64,000 bases of DNA from Rhodothermus marinus DSM 4252 (GTDB lineage: Bacteria; Bacteroidota; Rhodothermia; Rhodothermales; Rhodothermaceae): NCBI RefSeq assembly GCF_000024845.1, contig NC_013501.1:1654874-1718873 (forward strand). Direction: 5' to 3'. Below the pieces are notes generated by a model. The model saw nothing but the letters and a program-made list of their open reading frames with translations. It had not been told where the DNA came from and did not search any database. Every line of letters starts with the position of its first letter. The first letter of the stretch is position 1. Below, one piece after another: positions 28,150 through 36,658 of this stretch. Made by a program: the position numbers and the translations under genes.

Positions 28150-29601
28150 ATGGCGCCGCCACTGATCACGGAAATGCCGGTGGAAACCCGGCAGGAAGCC
28201 ATCCGGAAGGTGTTCGAGCTGATCGAAAAGGAAGGGGCGCAGATGGTCGACATTCGCTTTGTCGACTTTCTGGGCCAGCAGCAGCACTTTTCGATCCCGG
28301 CCGATCAGTTCGAGCCCGATCACTTCGATGAGGGCGTGGGCTTCGACGGCTCGTCGATCCGGGGCTGGAAGAGCATTCACGAGTCGGACATGCTGGTGAT
28401 CCCGGATCCGACGACCGCCTTCATCGATCCGTTCTTCCAGCACAAGACGGTTGTGCTCATCGGCGAAATCCACGAGCCCGGCACGCTGGAGCCCTTTCAG
28501 CGCTGCCCGCGGGGCATCGCCCGTCGCGCCGAGCAGTTCCTGAAGCAGTCGGGCATCGCCGACGTAGCCTACTTCGGGCCGGAGGCCGAGTTCTTCGTCT
28601 TCGATCACGCCTCGTTCGACGAAGGCCCCAACCATGCCTTCTACAAGATCGACTCGGACGAAGGCGCCTGGAACCGGGGCCGGCACGACAGCCTGGGCTA
28701 CAAGCCCACCACGAAGGGGGGCTACTTCCCCGTGCCGCCGACCGACTCGCTGCAGAACCTGCGCGCCGAGATGGTGCTCCACATGGAGGCCATCGGTATT
28801 CCGGTCGAGTGCCAGCACCACGAGGTGGCCTCCGGCGGCCAGTGCGAGATCGACTTCCGCTTCCAGCCGCTGCTGAAGTGCGCCGATTTCCTGATGAATT
28901 ACAAGTACATCGTCAAGAACACGGCCTGGAAGTACGGCAAGACGGTCACCTTCATGCCCAAGCCGATCTTTGGCGACAACGGCTCGGGCATGCACACGCA
29001 CATCTCGCTCTGGAAGGATGAGCAGCCGCTGTTCTTCGGCGACAGATACGCCGGGCTGAGCCAGGAGGCGCTCTGGTTCATCGGCGGCATCCTGCACCAC
29101 GCACCGGCCGTCATCGCCTTCACGAACCCGACGACGAACTCCTTCCGGCGGCTGGTGCCGGGCTTCGAGGCGCCGGTGAACCTGGTCTATTCGGCCCGGA
29201 ACCGCAGCGCCGCCATCCGCATCCCGGTCTACTCGGACAGCCCCAAGGCCAAGCGGATCGAAGCCCGCTTCCCGGACCCGTCCTGCAATCCGTACCTGGC
29301 CTTCTCGGCGCTGTTGCTGGCCGGGCTCGACGGCATCCGCAATCAGATCGATCCGGGTCAGCCGGTCGACCGGGACATCTACCACCTGTCGCCGGAAGAA
29401 CAGGCCGCGCTGCCCCAGGCGCCCAAGTCGCTCGAAGAGGCGCTCGAGGCGCTCGAAAAGGACCACGAATTCCTGCTGCAGGGCGGCGTCTTCACCGAGG
29501 ACGTGATCGAGGCCTGGATCCAGTACAAGTACGACAACGAGGTGCAGCAACTCCGGATGCGCCCGCATCCGTACGAGTTCTCGCTGTACTTCGACGTGTA
29601 A
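28150..29601 (+). CDS. glnA: Glutamine synthetase, type I
   Basis: This 483-residue enzyme makes glutamine from glutamate, ammonia and [22 protein letters not shown] is the GS signature near residue 60, and [36 protein letters not shown] and [13 protein letters not shown] are active-site motifs of the GSI family. The tyrosine in DIYHLSPEE near residue 411 matches the site adenylylated in GSI-beta enzymes, but whether it is modified here is unknown. The gene is monocistronic, with a sigma70-like promoter upstream and a strong terminator 24 bp downstream. Confidence 0.97.
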   Translation: MAPPLITEMPVETRQEAIRKVFELIEKEGAQMVDIRFVDFLGQQQHFSIPADQFEPDHFDEGVGFDGSSIRGWKSIHESDMLVIPDPTTAFIDPFFQHKTVVLIGEIHEPGTLEPFQRCPRGIARRAEQFLKQSGIADVAYFGPEAEFFVFDHASFDEGPNHAFYKIDSDEGAWNRGRHDSLGYKPTTKGGYFPVPPTDSLQNLRAEMVLHMEAIGIPVECQHHEVASGGQCEIDFRFQPLLKCADFLMNYKYIVKNTAWKYGKTVTFMPKPIFGDNGSGMHTHISLWKDEQPLFFGDRYAGLSQEALWFIGGILHHAPAVIAFTNPTTNSFRRLVPGFEAPVNLVYSARNRSAAIRIPVYSDSPKAKRIEARFPDPSCNPYLAFSALLLAGLDGIRNQIDPGQPVDRDIYHLSPEEQAALPQAPKSLEEALEALEKDHEFLLQGGVFTEDVIEAWIQYKYDNEVQQLRMRPHPYEFSLYFDV

Positions 29602-29624
29602 GCGACCGTACCGCAAAGACAGCG

Positions 29625-29658
29625 CGGGCGGCCGCCGGAGCGCGGCCGCCCGTTTTTT
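29625..29658 (+). terminator. Intrinsic terminator of glnA
   Basis: An 11-bp perfect stem, CGGGCGGCCGC (29625-29635) with GCGGCCGCCCG (29642-29652), and a 6-base loop are followed directly by six T residues. It ends just where the convergent TPP-enzyme gene stops (29660), so it could also limit read-through between the two. Confidence 0.92.
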
Positions 29659-29659
29659 C

Positions 29660-31405
29660 TTATCCCCGCAGCCGGCGCCAGAGGGCGCGGCCTACGAAAC
29701 GCAGCCGGTCGCCCGTCGGGAAGCGCTCGAGCACGGTCTTTACCACGCCCCGGGTGAAGCGGGTGCGGCGGCTGTAGTCGATGGGCACGTCCACCACCAC
29801 GACGTCGCCGCCCTGTGCCCACGCCAGCGCCTCACGCAGCGTCCGCTCCAGCACGGCCGGCTCGCCCTGCAATCGGACATACCGGGCGCCCACGGCATGG
29901 GCAATTCCGTCGAGTCGCACCTCGCCGATCACCGTGCAGGTCTTTCGGTTGTAGGGGATCTCCTGGCCCTGGGAGATCTGGCTCAGCTCGCCGTCGTGGA
30001 AGACGCAGCAGACCACCCCGACGCCCGAGCGCCGGGCCGTGAGCAGCTCCAGCCCGGTCATCAGAAACGCTCCGTCTCCCACGACGGCCACCACCGGACG
30101 GTCGGGGTGCGCCAGTTTCGCGCCCACGGCCGCCGGGACGGCATACCCCATGCAGTTGAAGTCGGTCGGCACGATGAGCGTGCGCGGCCGCCGCACCTCG
30201 AACAGCTCGGCCGTCAGGTAGGTATGGTTGCCGTCGTCCACCGTAACGATGGCCTCGTCGGGCAACACGGCCCGCAGCGCATCGAAGAACCGGACGGGAT
30301 TGACGCGCGCGCCGCTGTCGTGCCGGTACCATTCGTCCCGATAGGCCTGCTTGTCGGCCCGGATCTGGCGGGCGACGGCCTCACGCCGGTCCCGCCGGTC
30401 CACGCCCATGGCCCGGAGTGCCTCCAGGAGACGCGGCAGCACCACGCGGCTGTCGCCCGCAATGGCCACGCGGGCCGGGTAGTTGACGCCAAGCACACCG
30501 GGGTCCAGGTCGATATGCACAAGCGCCTCGGGCACGCGCACGCCAAAGCTCCCGGTGGGAATCTCTGCAAAGCGCGTCCCCACGGCCAGCAGCGCGTCGC
30601 AGTCCGCAAAGGCCCGTTCGGCCGCCGGCACGGCCGCCTGCGAAAAGCCCATGCCGGCATGCAGCGGATGGTTGCCCGGAAAAGCGCTCAATCCCTGCAG
30701 CGTGGTCGCCACCGGCGCGCCCAGCCGCTCGGCGATCTCGATGAGCGACTCGGTCGCATCGACGGCCCCCCAGCCGACAAAAATCCCCGGCCGTTCCGCT
30801 TCGGCCAGTACCCGGGCGGCCTGTTCGATCAGCGCGTCGTCCGGCGCCTCCGGCGGCGGAGGCGGCGTGAACGCGGGCGGCTCCGGTACTTCCTCCCGGA
30901 AGAGCTGCACGTTGACGGGCACTTCGACAAAGACGGGTCCGGGCACGCCCGAGACGGCCGTTCGGTACGCCTCGAAGAGGGTCGGAACGATCTCCTCATG
31001 CCGCAGCACCCGCCAGAACCCTTTCGTGACGGCCCCCACCAGCTTTTCCTGATCGATCTCATGCAGTTGAAAACGAAACGGGATGTCCGTCCGAATGCCG
31101 CCCGAGATCACCAGCATCGGCACACCCGCGAGATAGGCCTCACCCATGCCGCCCATGGCCAGCGCCGCGCCGGCTGCGGGCACGATCGCAAGCGCTCCGA
31201 TGCGCTCGGGTGCCACCCGACTGACGGCGTCGGCCATAAAGGCCCCGCCGCCTTCGTGCGTGACCAGCACGGGCCGCACACGCTCGCTCCGGCCCAGCTC
31301 GTCGTACAGCTCCGTTACGTGCACGCCCGGAATGCCGAACGTGAACGGCACGGGCAACTGCTCCAGGGCGTATCGGATCAACCAGGCGCCACTTTTCTTC
31401 GGCAT
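29660..31405 (-). CDS. Thiamine pyrophosphate-dependent enzyme, acetolactate synthase-like
   Basis: This 581-residue protein has the three-domain TPP-enzyme layout. The N-terminal PYR domain has the catalytic glutamate in THEGGGAFMADA near residue 50. A central nucleotide-fold domain (about 195-335) follows, then a C-terminal PP domain with GDGAFLM near residue 440. The usual NN of the GDG-x-NN metal motif reads HD (CVFHDGEL), so the Asp may act as ligand. It could be an acetolactate synthase, benzoylformate decarboxylase-like or sulphopyruvate/oxalyl-type enzyme; the substrate cannot be fixed. No regulatory subunit is adjacent. The flavoprotein gene 19 bp upstream is probably co-transcribed. 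Confidence 0.83.
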   Translation of the reverse strand: MPKKSGAWLIRYALEQLPVPFTFGIPGVHVTELYDELGRSERVRPVLVTHEGGGAFMADAVSRVAPERIGALAIVPAAGAALAMGGMGEAYLAGVPMLVISGGIRTDIPFRFQLHEIDQEKLVGAVTKGFWRVLRHEEIVPTLFEAYRTAVSGVPGPVFVEVPVNVQLFREEVPEPPAFTPPPPPEAPDDALIEQAARVLAEAERPGIFVGWGAVDATESLIEIAERLGAPVATTLQGLSAFPGNHPLHAGMGFSQAAVPAAERAFADCDALLAVGTRFAEIPTGSFGVRVPEALVHIDLDPGVLGVNYPARVAIAGDSRVVLPRLLEALRAMGVDRRDRREAVARQIRADKQAYRDEWYRHDSGARVNPVRFFDALRAVLPDEAIVTVDDGNHTYLTAELFEVRRPRTLIVPTDFNCMGYAVPAAVGAKLAHPDRPVVAVVGDGAFLMTGLELLTARRSGVGVVCCVFHDGELSQISQGQEIPYNRKTCTVIGEVRLDGIAHAVGARYVRLQGEPAVLERTLREALAWAQGGDVVVVDVPIDYSRRTRFTRGVVKTVLERFPTGDRLRFVGRALWRRLRG

Positions 31406-31424
31406 GGCGTTTTCCTCGGTCAGG

Positions 31425-33038
31425 TTAGAGATGACGGGCGGTGGTGCGTGCCGTGAGAATACACCCGCCCAGGAATGTCCCTTCCAGTGAGCCCCGGCCG
31501 TGCATGCCGCCGCCCCCGAAGCCGGCCGCCTCGCCCACGGCGTACAGGCCGGGAATCGGCGTATCGTCGGGTCGCAGCACGCGACCTTCCAGGTCGGTCT
31601 TGAGTCCGCCCAGGCTCTTGCGCGTCAGGATAAAACAGCGGATTGCGATCAGCGGGCGGGCTTTCGGGTCGAGGATCGGCTGAAAACGGCACAGCCGGAG
31701 CCGGTCGGCCCGATAGGTGCGGAAGTTCATCAGCCGCCGGAGCTGCTCGTCGTTGAAGAAGGCCGGACCGCGGGCGATCATCGCATCGTAGGCCTGAATG
31801 TCGCGCAGCATGCCCTCGCCGTCGATCTGCAGGCCGAACAGGCTCCGGGCGTTCATGCCGTCGATGAGCGCTTCCGGCGTGTCGGCCACGACGAAGTCGT
31901 CCGGGCATTCATCGAGGAGCCGCCGCACGAGCCGGTGGTTGCCACGCACCAGCTCCCAGAGCATGCGCAGGCGTTTCTTGTAGCGGAAGGCCTCCATGTA
32001 GTCGCAGCCCGAGACGGCCAGCTCCCGCACGGCAATTTTGTAGTTGAGCACCAGCCAGCTGTACTGGCCGGGCTGGCGGAGCACCTGCTCGACGAGCCAT
32101 CGGGTGTCGGTGTACCCCACCAGCGGCGGGGGGCCGATGCGTCGGCCGTGTGCGTTGCACCAGAGCGCCGAGCGCGGCGGCACCAGGCTCAGGCCATCAT
32201 CGGGGCGACGCCGCGCCGGATGGTGCACCCCGGCCGCGTAGTGCCACTGCAGGTCCAGGTGCGTCAGGTGCGCACCCAGTGCGGCCGCCCGGTCGTGCAG
32301 CAGGCCGTCGGCGTAGCGATGCGCCCCGTTTAGCAGTTTGCGGGGCGGCTCGCCCCAGGGACGGTACCAGTGCGCCCGCACCCTGCTCAGATCGCCTCCG
32401 CAGATCCCCCCCGAGGCCACCACCACGGCCTCGCCCCGGGCTTCGAAGGCGGGGCCGTTCGGCTCCACCCTTCCGGTAACGCCCACCACGCGGCCGCCCT
32501 CCTGCACAAAGTCCGTCACGGCATGCCGAAAGTGCAGCGCAAGCCGATGTCGGTTCGGATGCGCTTCCAGTGCCGCGATCACGCGGGTGGCAATCTCGTA
32601 GCCCGTACCCCAGGCGATGTGCCAGCGCGGCACCGAGTTGAGCGGTTCGTAAAGGCCCCGCTCCGGCCAGTTTACCAGCGGGAGAAAGCGCACGCCCAGC
32701 CGATCCAGAAACTCGAAGATGAGCGGGATGGAACGCTCGCAATAAAGCTGTGCCCAGCGGCGTGGCCAGTGATCCTCGGGACCGAAGCGGGCGCAGCGTT
32801 GCCAGTCGCTCCAGGCCAACTCCGGACTGTCCTGAATGCGCAGCCGTCGCTGGTGCGGCGTGTCCACCAGAAAGACGCCGCCGAACGATTCGCGGGCCAG
32901 CCCGCCCAGCCGCTCGGGCTCGTCACGGTCGAGCAGCACCACGCGGCGGTTCTTTTCGAGCAGCTCCAGCGCGGTCACCAGCCCGGCCAGCCCGCCCCCC
33001 ACGATCACCACGTCGGCTTCGTAACGAAGCGATTGCAT
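31425..33038 (-). CDS. FAD-binding dehydrogenase (fumarate reductase/ketosteroid dehydrogenase-like flavoprotein)
   Basis: The start is the ATG at 33038, giving MQSLRYEADVVIVGGGLAGLV with the FAD Rossmann motif at residues 10-25; an in-frame upstream ATG at 33110 would add a nonsensical leader. The 537-residue protein contains GLARESFGGVFLVDTPHQRRL, EDHWPRRWA, SVPRWHIAWGTG and a C-terminal IPGLYAVGEAAGFGGGGMHGRGSLEGTFLGG. That set is typical of the putative FAD-binding dehydrogenase subgroup of the succinate dehydrogenase/fumarate reductase flavoprotein family. Substrate unknown. It probably shares a transcript with the TPP enzyme downstream and is divergent from nth (80-bp gap). Confidence 0.85.
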   Translation of the reverse strand: MQSLRYEADVVIVGGGLAGLVTALELLEKNRRVVLLDRDEPERLGGLARESFGGVFLVDTPHQRRLRIQDSPELAWSDWQRCARFGPEDHWPRRWAQLYCERSIPLIFEFLDRLGVRFLPLVNWPERGLYEPLNSVPRWHIAWGTGYEIATRVIAALEAHPNRHRLALHFRHAVTDFVQEGGRVVGVTGRVEPNGPAFEARGEAVVVASGGICGGDLSRVRAHWYRPWGEPPRKLLNGAHRYADGLLHDRAAALGAHLTHLDLQWHYAAGVHHPARRRPDDGLSLVPPRSALWCNAHGRRIGPPPLVGYTDTRWLVEQVLRQPGQYSWLVLNYKIAVRELAVSGCDYMEAFRYKKRLRMLWELVRGNHRLVRRLLDECPDDFVVADTPEALIDGMNARSLFGLQIDGEGMLRDIQAYDAMIARGPAFFNDEQLRRLMNFRTYRADRLRLCRFQPILDPKARPLIAIRCFILTRKSLGGLKTDLEGRVLRPDDTPIPGLYAVGEAAGFGGGGMHGRGSLEGTFLGGCILTARTTARHL

Positions 33039-33118
33039 CGGAACGCTTGCGGGAATGCAGGATTTGCCGGAATTTACCGCCGCGATTCTACCTTTGCAAC
33101 GAACCTTCACAATGGCCT

Positions 33119-33772
33119 ATGCCCACCGAAGACGCACGCCGGCGCATCGGCGCCATTCTGGAGCGCCTTCGCGAAGCGTATCCGAATGCCACCACCGAGC
33201 TTCGCTGGTCCAACCCGTTCGAATTGCTCATCGTGACCGTACTTTCGGCGCAGACCACCGACAAAAAGGTCAACGAAGTATCGCCGGAACTATTCCGGCG
33301 CTATCCAACGGCCGAAGCGCTGGCGCAGGCCAACCCGGAAGAACTCGAACCGCTCCTCCGTCCGCTGGGCTACTACCGCCAGAAGGCCCGGACCATCGTC
33401 AACCTGGCCCGCCAGCTCGTCGAACGTCACGGCGGCGAGGTGCCACGCAGCATGGAAGCGCTGACAGCATTGCCGGGCGTGGGCCGCAAGACGGCCGCCA
33501 TCGTGCTGGGGACCGCCTTCGGCATTCGCGAGGGCATTGCCGTCGATACGCACGTCAGCCGCGTCGCGCAGCGCCTGGGATTGACCTCCCACAAGACACC
33601 CGACAAAATCGAGCAGGACCTGATGGCGCTGGTGCCGCGCGAGGACTGGACGTGGTTCGGACACGCCCTGGTGCTGCACGGCCGCTATGTGTGCCTGGCC
33701 CGTCGTCCCCGCTGCAGTCAGTGCGTGCTGGCCGACCTGTGCCCGCGCATCGGCGTGACCGTGGCCGCCTGA
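33119..33772 (+). CDS. nth: Endonuclease III (DNA glycosylase/AP lyase)
   Basis: The start is the ATG at 33119, which gives the normal 217-residue length; the frame is open further upstream but only as antisense to the flavoprotein gene. A helix-hairpin-helix LPGVGRKTA carries the catalytic lysine K124, and VDTHVSR carries the catalytic aspartate D143. Four cysteines in C-x6-C-x2-C-x5-C spacing near the C-terminus bind the 4Fe-4S cluster. It removes oxidised pyrimidines in base-excision repair. Another ATG in a different frame lies 5 bp upstream but does not continue usefully. Confidence 0.96.
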   Translation: MPTEDARRRIGAILERLREAYPNATTELRWSNPFELLIVTVLSAQTTDKKVNEVSPELFRRYPTAEALAQANPEELEPLLRPLGYYRQKARTIVNLARQLVERHGGEVPRSMEALTALPGVGRKTAAIVLGTAFGIREGIAVDTHVSRVAQRLGLTSHKTPDKIEQDLMALVPREDWTWFGHALVLHGRYVCLARRPRCSQCVLADLCPRIGVTVAA

Positions 33773-34160
33773 GCCAACTCAATATGTGATCGCTAATTTA
33801 TTCGGTGCATGCATGCAAGCACCAGCGCTTTCTGCCCGCAAACGCGCAAGACCAACCGCCACCACCTGCATCCCGAACGCCAACGCTAAAAACAACCAGA
33901 TTTGCCCCTCCCCTAACCCCTCCTTGGCAGGGAGCACCTGAGGGAAAGCCTCGACGCTGAAACGCGCGCAGGCGCCAGTCTCCATCGCCAGCCGTAGCCC
34001 GTAAACACAGCTCCCCCTAGAAGGGGGAGCTGTCGCGAAGCGACTGAGGGGGTGGTGACATAAGCTCCTGCTCCCATAAAGCCTGGAGGCTTGTCCATGA
34101 AGATGGAAGGTGGGGGCATGGGAGGCCACACACATGCACTATCGAACCCGGAAAATCATA
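33773..34160. other. Intergenic region between convergent nth and yraN, with a REP-like element
   Basis: No real gene is seen in these 388 bp. A reverse open frame at 33779-34135 is created by the low stop density of the repeat sequences and has no domain. The region contains a CCCTCC/GGGAG-rich stretch at about 33905-33935 and the REP-like hairpins described separately at 34008-34044. Confidence 0.6.
34008..34044. repeat. REP-like palindromic element (double hairpin)
   Basis: Two adjacent hairpins share one base. CAGCTCCCCCT (34008-34018) pairs with AGGGGGAGCTG (34022-34032) around a 3-base loop, and GTCGC (34032-34036) pairs with GCGAC (34040-34044) around GAA. A tract of five G residues follows. 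The layout matches repetitive extragenic palindromes and lies between convergent genes, a typical site. Only one copy was noticed in this window. Confidence 0.65.
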
Positions 34161-34544
34161 TCAGCCAGCCCAGAAGGCGTCCCTGAAATGTTCGATCTCC
34201 GGCGGACGGTCGTCGTGCAGCACGATGGCGATCACGTCGAAGCGACAGCGGGCCCGCTGCAGGTGGTGCTCGTACAGATAGGCGCGGGCCGCCCGGATCA
34301 GATGGCGCTGCTTTTCGGGCGTGACGGCCTCTTCCGGACGCCCGAAGCCCAGCCCGCGACGGGTTTTCACTTCGACGAAAACGATCTCACCCCCGTCTTC
34401 GGGGCGCGGGGCCGGCTCGAAACAGACCAGATCGATCTCCGCCCGCTCGAAGCGATACTGGCGCGCCAGAATCCGATAGCCCTGCTGCTCGAGATAGGCC
34501 GCGGCCAGATCCTCGCCGCGCGTGCCGATCGTGCGTGTATCCAT
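34161..34544 (-). CDS. yraN: UPF0102 (YraN-type) endonuclease-fold protein
   Basis: The start is placed at the ATG at 34544 (MDTRTIGTRGEDLAAAYLEQQG), giving 127 residues, the usual family length. An ATG at 34601 would add 19 residues, and the frame is open further only as antisense to the SAM hydrolase gene. The fold is nuclease-like, with GE near residue 10, EIDLVCFE and VFVEVKTRRG forming the D-x-ExK-type site. Family members are often near ribosomal and DNA-processing genes; their role is uncertain. A larger-than-usual charged insertion (PAPRPEDGGE) sits between the Asp and Glu strands. Confidence 0.88.
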   Translation of the reverse strand: MDTRTIGTRGEDLAAAYLEQQGYRILARQYRFERAEIDLVCFEPAPRPEDGGEIVFVEVKTRRGLGFGRPEEAVTPEKQRHLIRAARAYLYEHHLQRARCRFDVIAIVLHDDRPPEIEHFRDAFWAG

Positions 34545-34658
34545 GCGTCTTTCAGAAGTCGGATCAGGCCATGAACGAAAGCGCTCGGGATCCCGTTTCA
34601 TGCGTGCGCATTCGATGCGTGCTGTTCGTAGTTTACGCTGAAAAATAGCCCGTACGGC

Positions 34659-35480
34659 ATGGCGGACCAACCGATCCCCCTTATCACGCTGACCACCGAC
34701 TTCGGCACGCGCGACGCCTATGTGGCGGCCATGAAGGGCGTGCTGCTGAGCCTGGCCCCGCAGGCCCGGCTCGTGGACATCACCCACGAGATCCGACCAC
34801 AGGATGTGATGGAGGCGGCGTTTGTCCTCCGCGAAGCCGTGCCGTACTTTCCGCCGGGCACCATTCACCTGGTCGTTGTCGATCCGGGCGTGGGCACCGC
34901 ACGGCGTGCCGTCGCCCTTCGGCATGGTGCGCACTGGTTCGTGGGCCCCGACAACGGCCTGTTCACGCTCGTGCTGGGCACCGAACGCCCCGACGAGCTC
35001 GTCGAACTCAACCGACCCGAATTCTGGCGCACCCCCACACCCAGCCAGACTTTTCACGGACGCGACATCTTTGCGCCGGCCGCCGGACATCTGGCCGCCG
35101 GACGCTCGCTTCAGGAGATCGGCACGCCGCTGGAGCAATTGACCACGCTCCGCTGGATGGAGCCGTCGGCCAGCAACGAAAGCATTCACGGCTGGGTGGT
35201 CCATGTGGATCGCTTCGGCAACTGCATTACAAACGTTTCGCGAGAGCTGTTCGAGCGCTACCGGGCGGGTCGCCCGTTCAAATGCTACGTGGGCAGCACC
35301 CCGTTCACGCAGGTGCAGCCCACCTATGGAGCGGTCGCCCAGGGCGAAGCGCTGCTCCTGTTCGGCAGCAGCGACTTTCTGGAGATTGCCGTCAATGGCG
35401 GCAATGCCGCCGAGCTGCTCGGCATTCGCCAGGGCACACCCGTCCACATTATTTTTGAGCAGAAACCTTCGCGTTCATGA
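34659..35480 (+). CDS. SAM hydroxide adenosyltransferase (DUF62 family)
   Basis: This 273-residue protein belongs to the fluorinase/chlorinase-related family that uses water (hydroxide) to split S-adenosylmethionine into adenosine and methionine. LTTDFGTRDAYV near the start, VVDPGVGTARR near residue 75 and TFHGRDIFAPAAGHLA near residue 128 hold the conserved Asp-Arg-His set. The loop that marks true fluorinases is not evident. Its stop overlaps the start of the next gene as ATGA, so the membrane sigma/anti-sigma-like protein is translationally coupled to it. Confidence 0.92.
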   Translation: MADQPIPLITLTTDFGTRDAYVAAMKGVLLSLAPQARLVDITHEIRPQDVMEAAFVLREAVPYFPPGTIHLVVVDPGVGTARRAVALRHGAHWFVGPDNGLFTLVLGTERPDELVELNRPEFWRTPTPSQTFHGRDIFAPAAGHLAAGRSLQEIGTPLEQLTTLRWMEPSASNESIHGWVVHVDRFGNCITNVSRELFERYRAGRPFKCYVGSTPFTQVQPTYGAVAQGEALLLFGSSDFLEIAVNGGNAAELLGIRQGTPVHIIFEQKPSRS

Positions 35481-36652
35481 ATTCCCCGAAGGCCACACCG
35501 CGGGCGTTGCTTGCCCATCTGGACGAACTCTACCGGCTGGCGCAACTGCTGACGTCAGACGCTGAGGCGGCCGCCCGGCTGGTTCGTGACGTGTACCGGG
35601 AAGCGCTGGCGTCGCCGCCACCGGCCGATCAGGCCCGGACCTGGCTGGTGGCACGCCTGCTCCACCACGCCCGGCTCGCCGAAAGCACCGACGAGCCCGT
35701 ACTGACCGCCCGCCGGGAGCTGGCCGAAAGCATGCTGAGCCGGGTGCTCCCGGCCGCCGTAGCGCTGCTTTCGGCACGCGACCGGCTCTGGCTCTACCTG
35801 TGCGACGTGTTGACGCTTACGCCCGAGACGGCCGCCACGCTGCTGGAAGATGCACCGGAAGGATACGAGCGGGCCCGCGCGGCGCTTCGTACGGCCCTCC
35901 GGCGATACCTGACGCCCGGTCAGTTCGCCCTGCTGGAGTTCGGGCTGTCCGACGAGCAGATCCGCACGCACCTGCAGCAGGCCCTGAGCCGTCTGCTGCA
36001 ACCGCCGCCGGGCTCGTTGCGCACGGAGCTGCTGAACCTGGGCGGTGGCGAAGAAGTGACGGTTTCCGAAGTACGGACCCGCTCCGTCGCGCGCCATCCG
36101 GCCACACGCATGCTCGTGGCTGTGCTGATCGTGCTGCTGGCCGGCCTGCTGGGATGGCTGGCCTGGCAGGGTACGCGTCCTGCCAGTTCACCTTCCCCCG
36201 CCCGGCCGTCCGATCTGATCCGCCGCTCCGTCGAACTGGCCGCCTCGCTGACCGTCGAGCAACCGCTGACGCGCCCCGCCGAAGCCGAGCGCTACCTGGC
36301 CCGGCAGGGCTGGCGCGTGGTTGTCCCCGACATCGCCGATGCCCGGCTCGTCGGCCTGGCGCAGGCGCCGGTACTTCCGGACCTGAGCGTGCCCGTACTG
36401 CTCTTTGAAGACCGCACCAGCGGCCGCACGCTGGCCGTTTATCTCTACAGTTATGCGCTGCTGGATCGCTACCGGGATCGGCTGACGCTCAACCCGGACG
36501 TGCTCCGCCAGATCGAGGAAGAGCAGCACTTCGACCTGCACGTGCTCGGCCGCCAGCAGGTGCTCGTCTGGCGCTACCGGGACGACATCTACGTGGCCGT
36601 CACCGAAGGCGATGCCGCCGCCCTCCGCGAGCGGATCGCCTTCCCGTCATAA
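35477..36652 (+). CDS. Membrane protein with ECF-sigma-like N-terminus and anti-sigma-like C-terminus
   Basis: This 391-residue protein is unusual. Residues 10-46 resemble sigma region 2 (LLAHLDELYRLAQLLTSDAEAAARLVRDVYREAL). Residues 95-142 resemble region 4 (LLSARDRLWLYLCDVLTLTPETAATLL...YERARAALRTALRR). A helical segment follows, then one membrane helix at about 212-231, a Pro/Ser linker, and an extracytoplasmic domain (250-391) like the outer part of anti-sigma factors (YLARQGWRVVVPDI, then LLFEDRTSGRTLAVYLY and VLVWRYRDDIYVAVTEGD). DNA-binding residues of region 4 look weak. It may be a membrane-tethered, possibly inactive sigma relative. No free sigma or anti-sigma gene is adjacent. Confidence 0.7.
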   Translation: MNSPKATPRALLAHLDELYRLAQLLTSDAEAAARLVRDVYREALASPPPADQARTWLVARLLHHARLAESTDEPVLTARRELAESMLSRVLPAAVALLSARDRLWLYLCDVLTLTPETAATLLEDAPEGYERARAALRTALRRYLTPGQFALLEFGLSDEQIRTHLQQALSRLLQPPPGSLRTELLNLGGGEEVTVSEVRTRSVARHPATRMLVAVLIVLLAGLLGWLAWQGTRPASSPSPARPSDLIRRSVELAASLTVEQPLTRPAEAERYLARQGWRVVVPDIADARLVGLAQAPVLPDLSVPVLLFEDRTSGRTLAVYLYSYALLDRYRDRLTLNPDVLRQIEEEQHFDLHVLGRQQVLVWRYRDDIYVAVTEGDAAALRERIAFPS

Positions 36653-36658
36653 AGCGCC

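Noticed and set aside
33779-34135. 118-codon reverse frame in the nth-yraN gap
   Set aside because: It reads through REP-like palindromes, which often give spurious frames; no domain, signal or ribosome-binding site.
34545-35447. Long N-terminal extension of the yraN frame
   Set aside because: The added 300 residues are antisense to the SAM hydrolase gene and have no similarity to the UPF0102 family; the start at 34544 gives the normal length.
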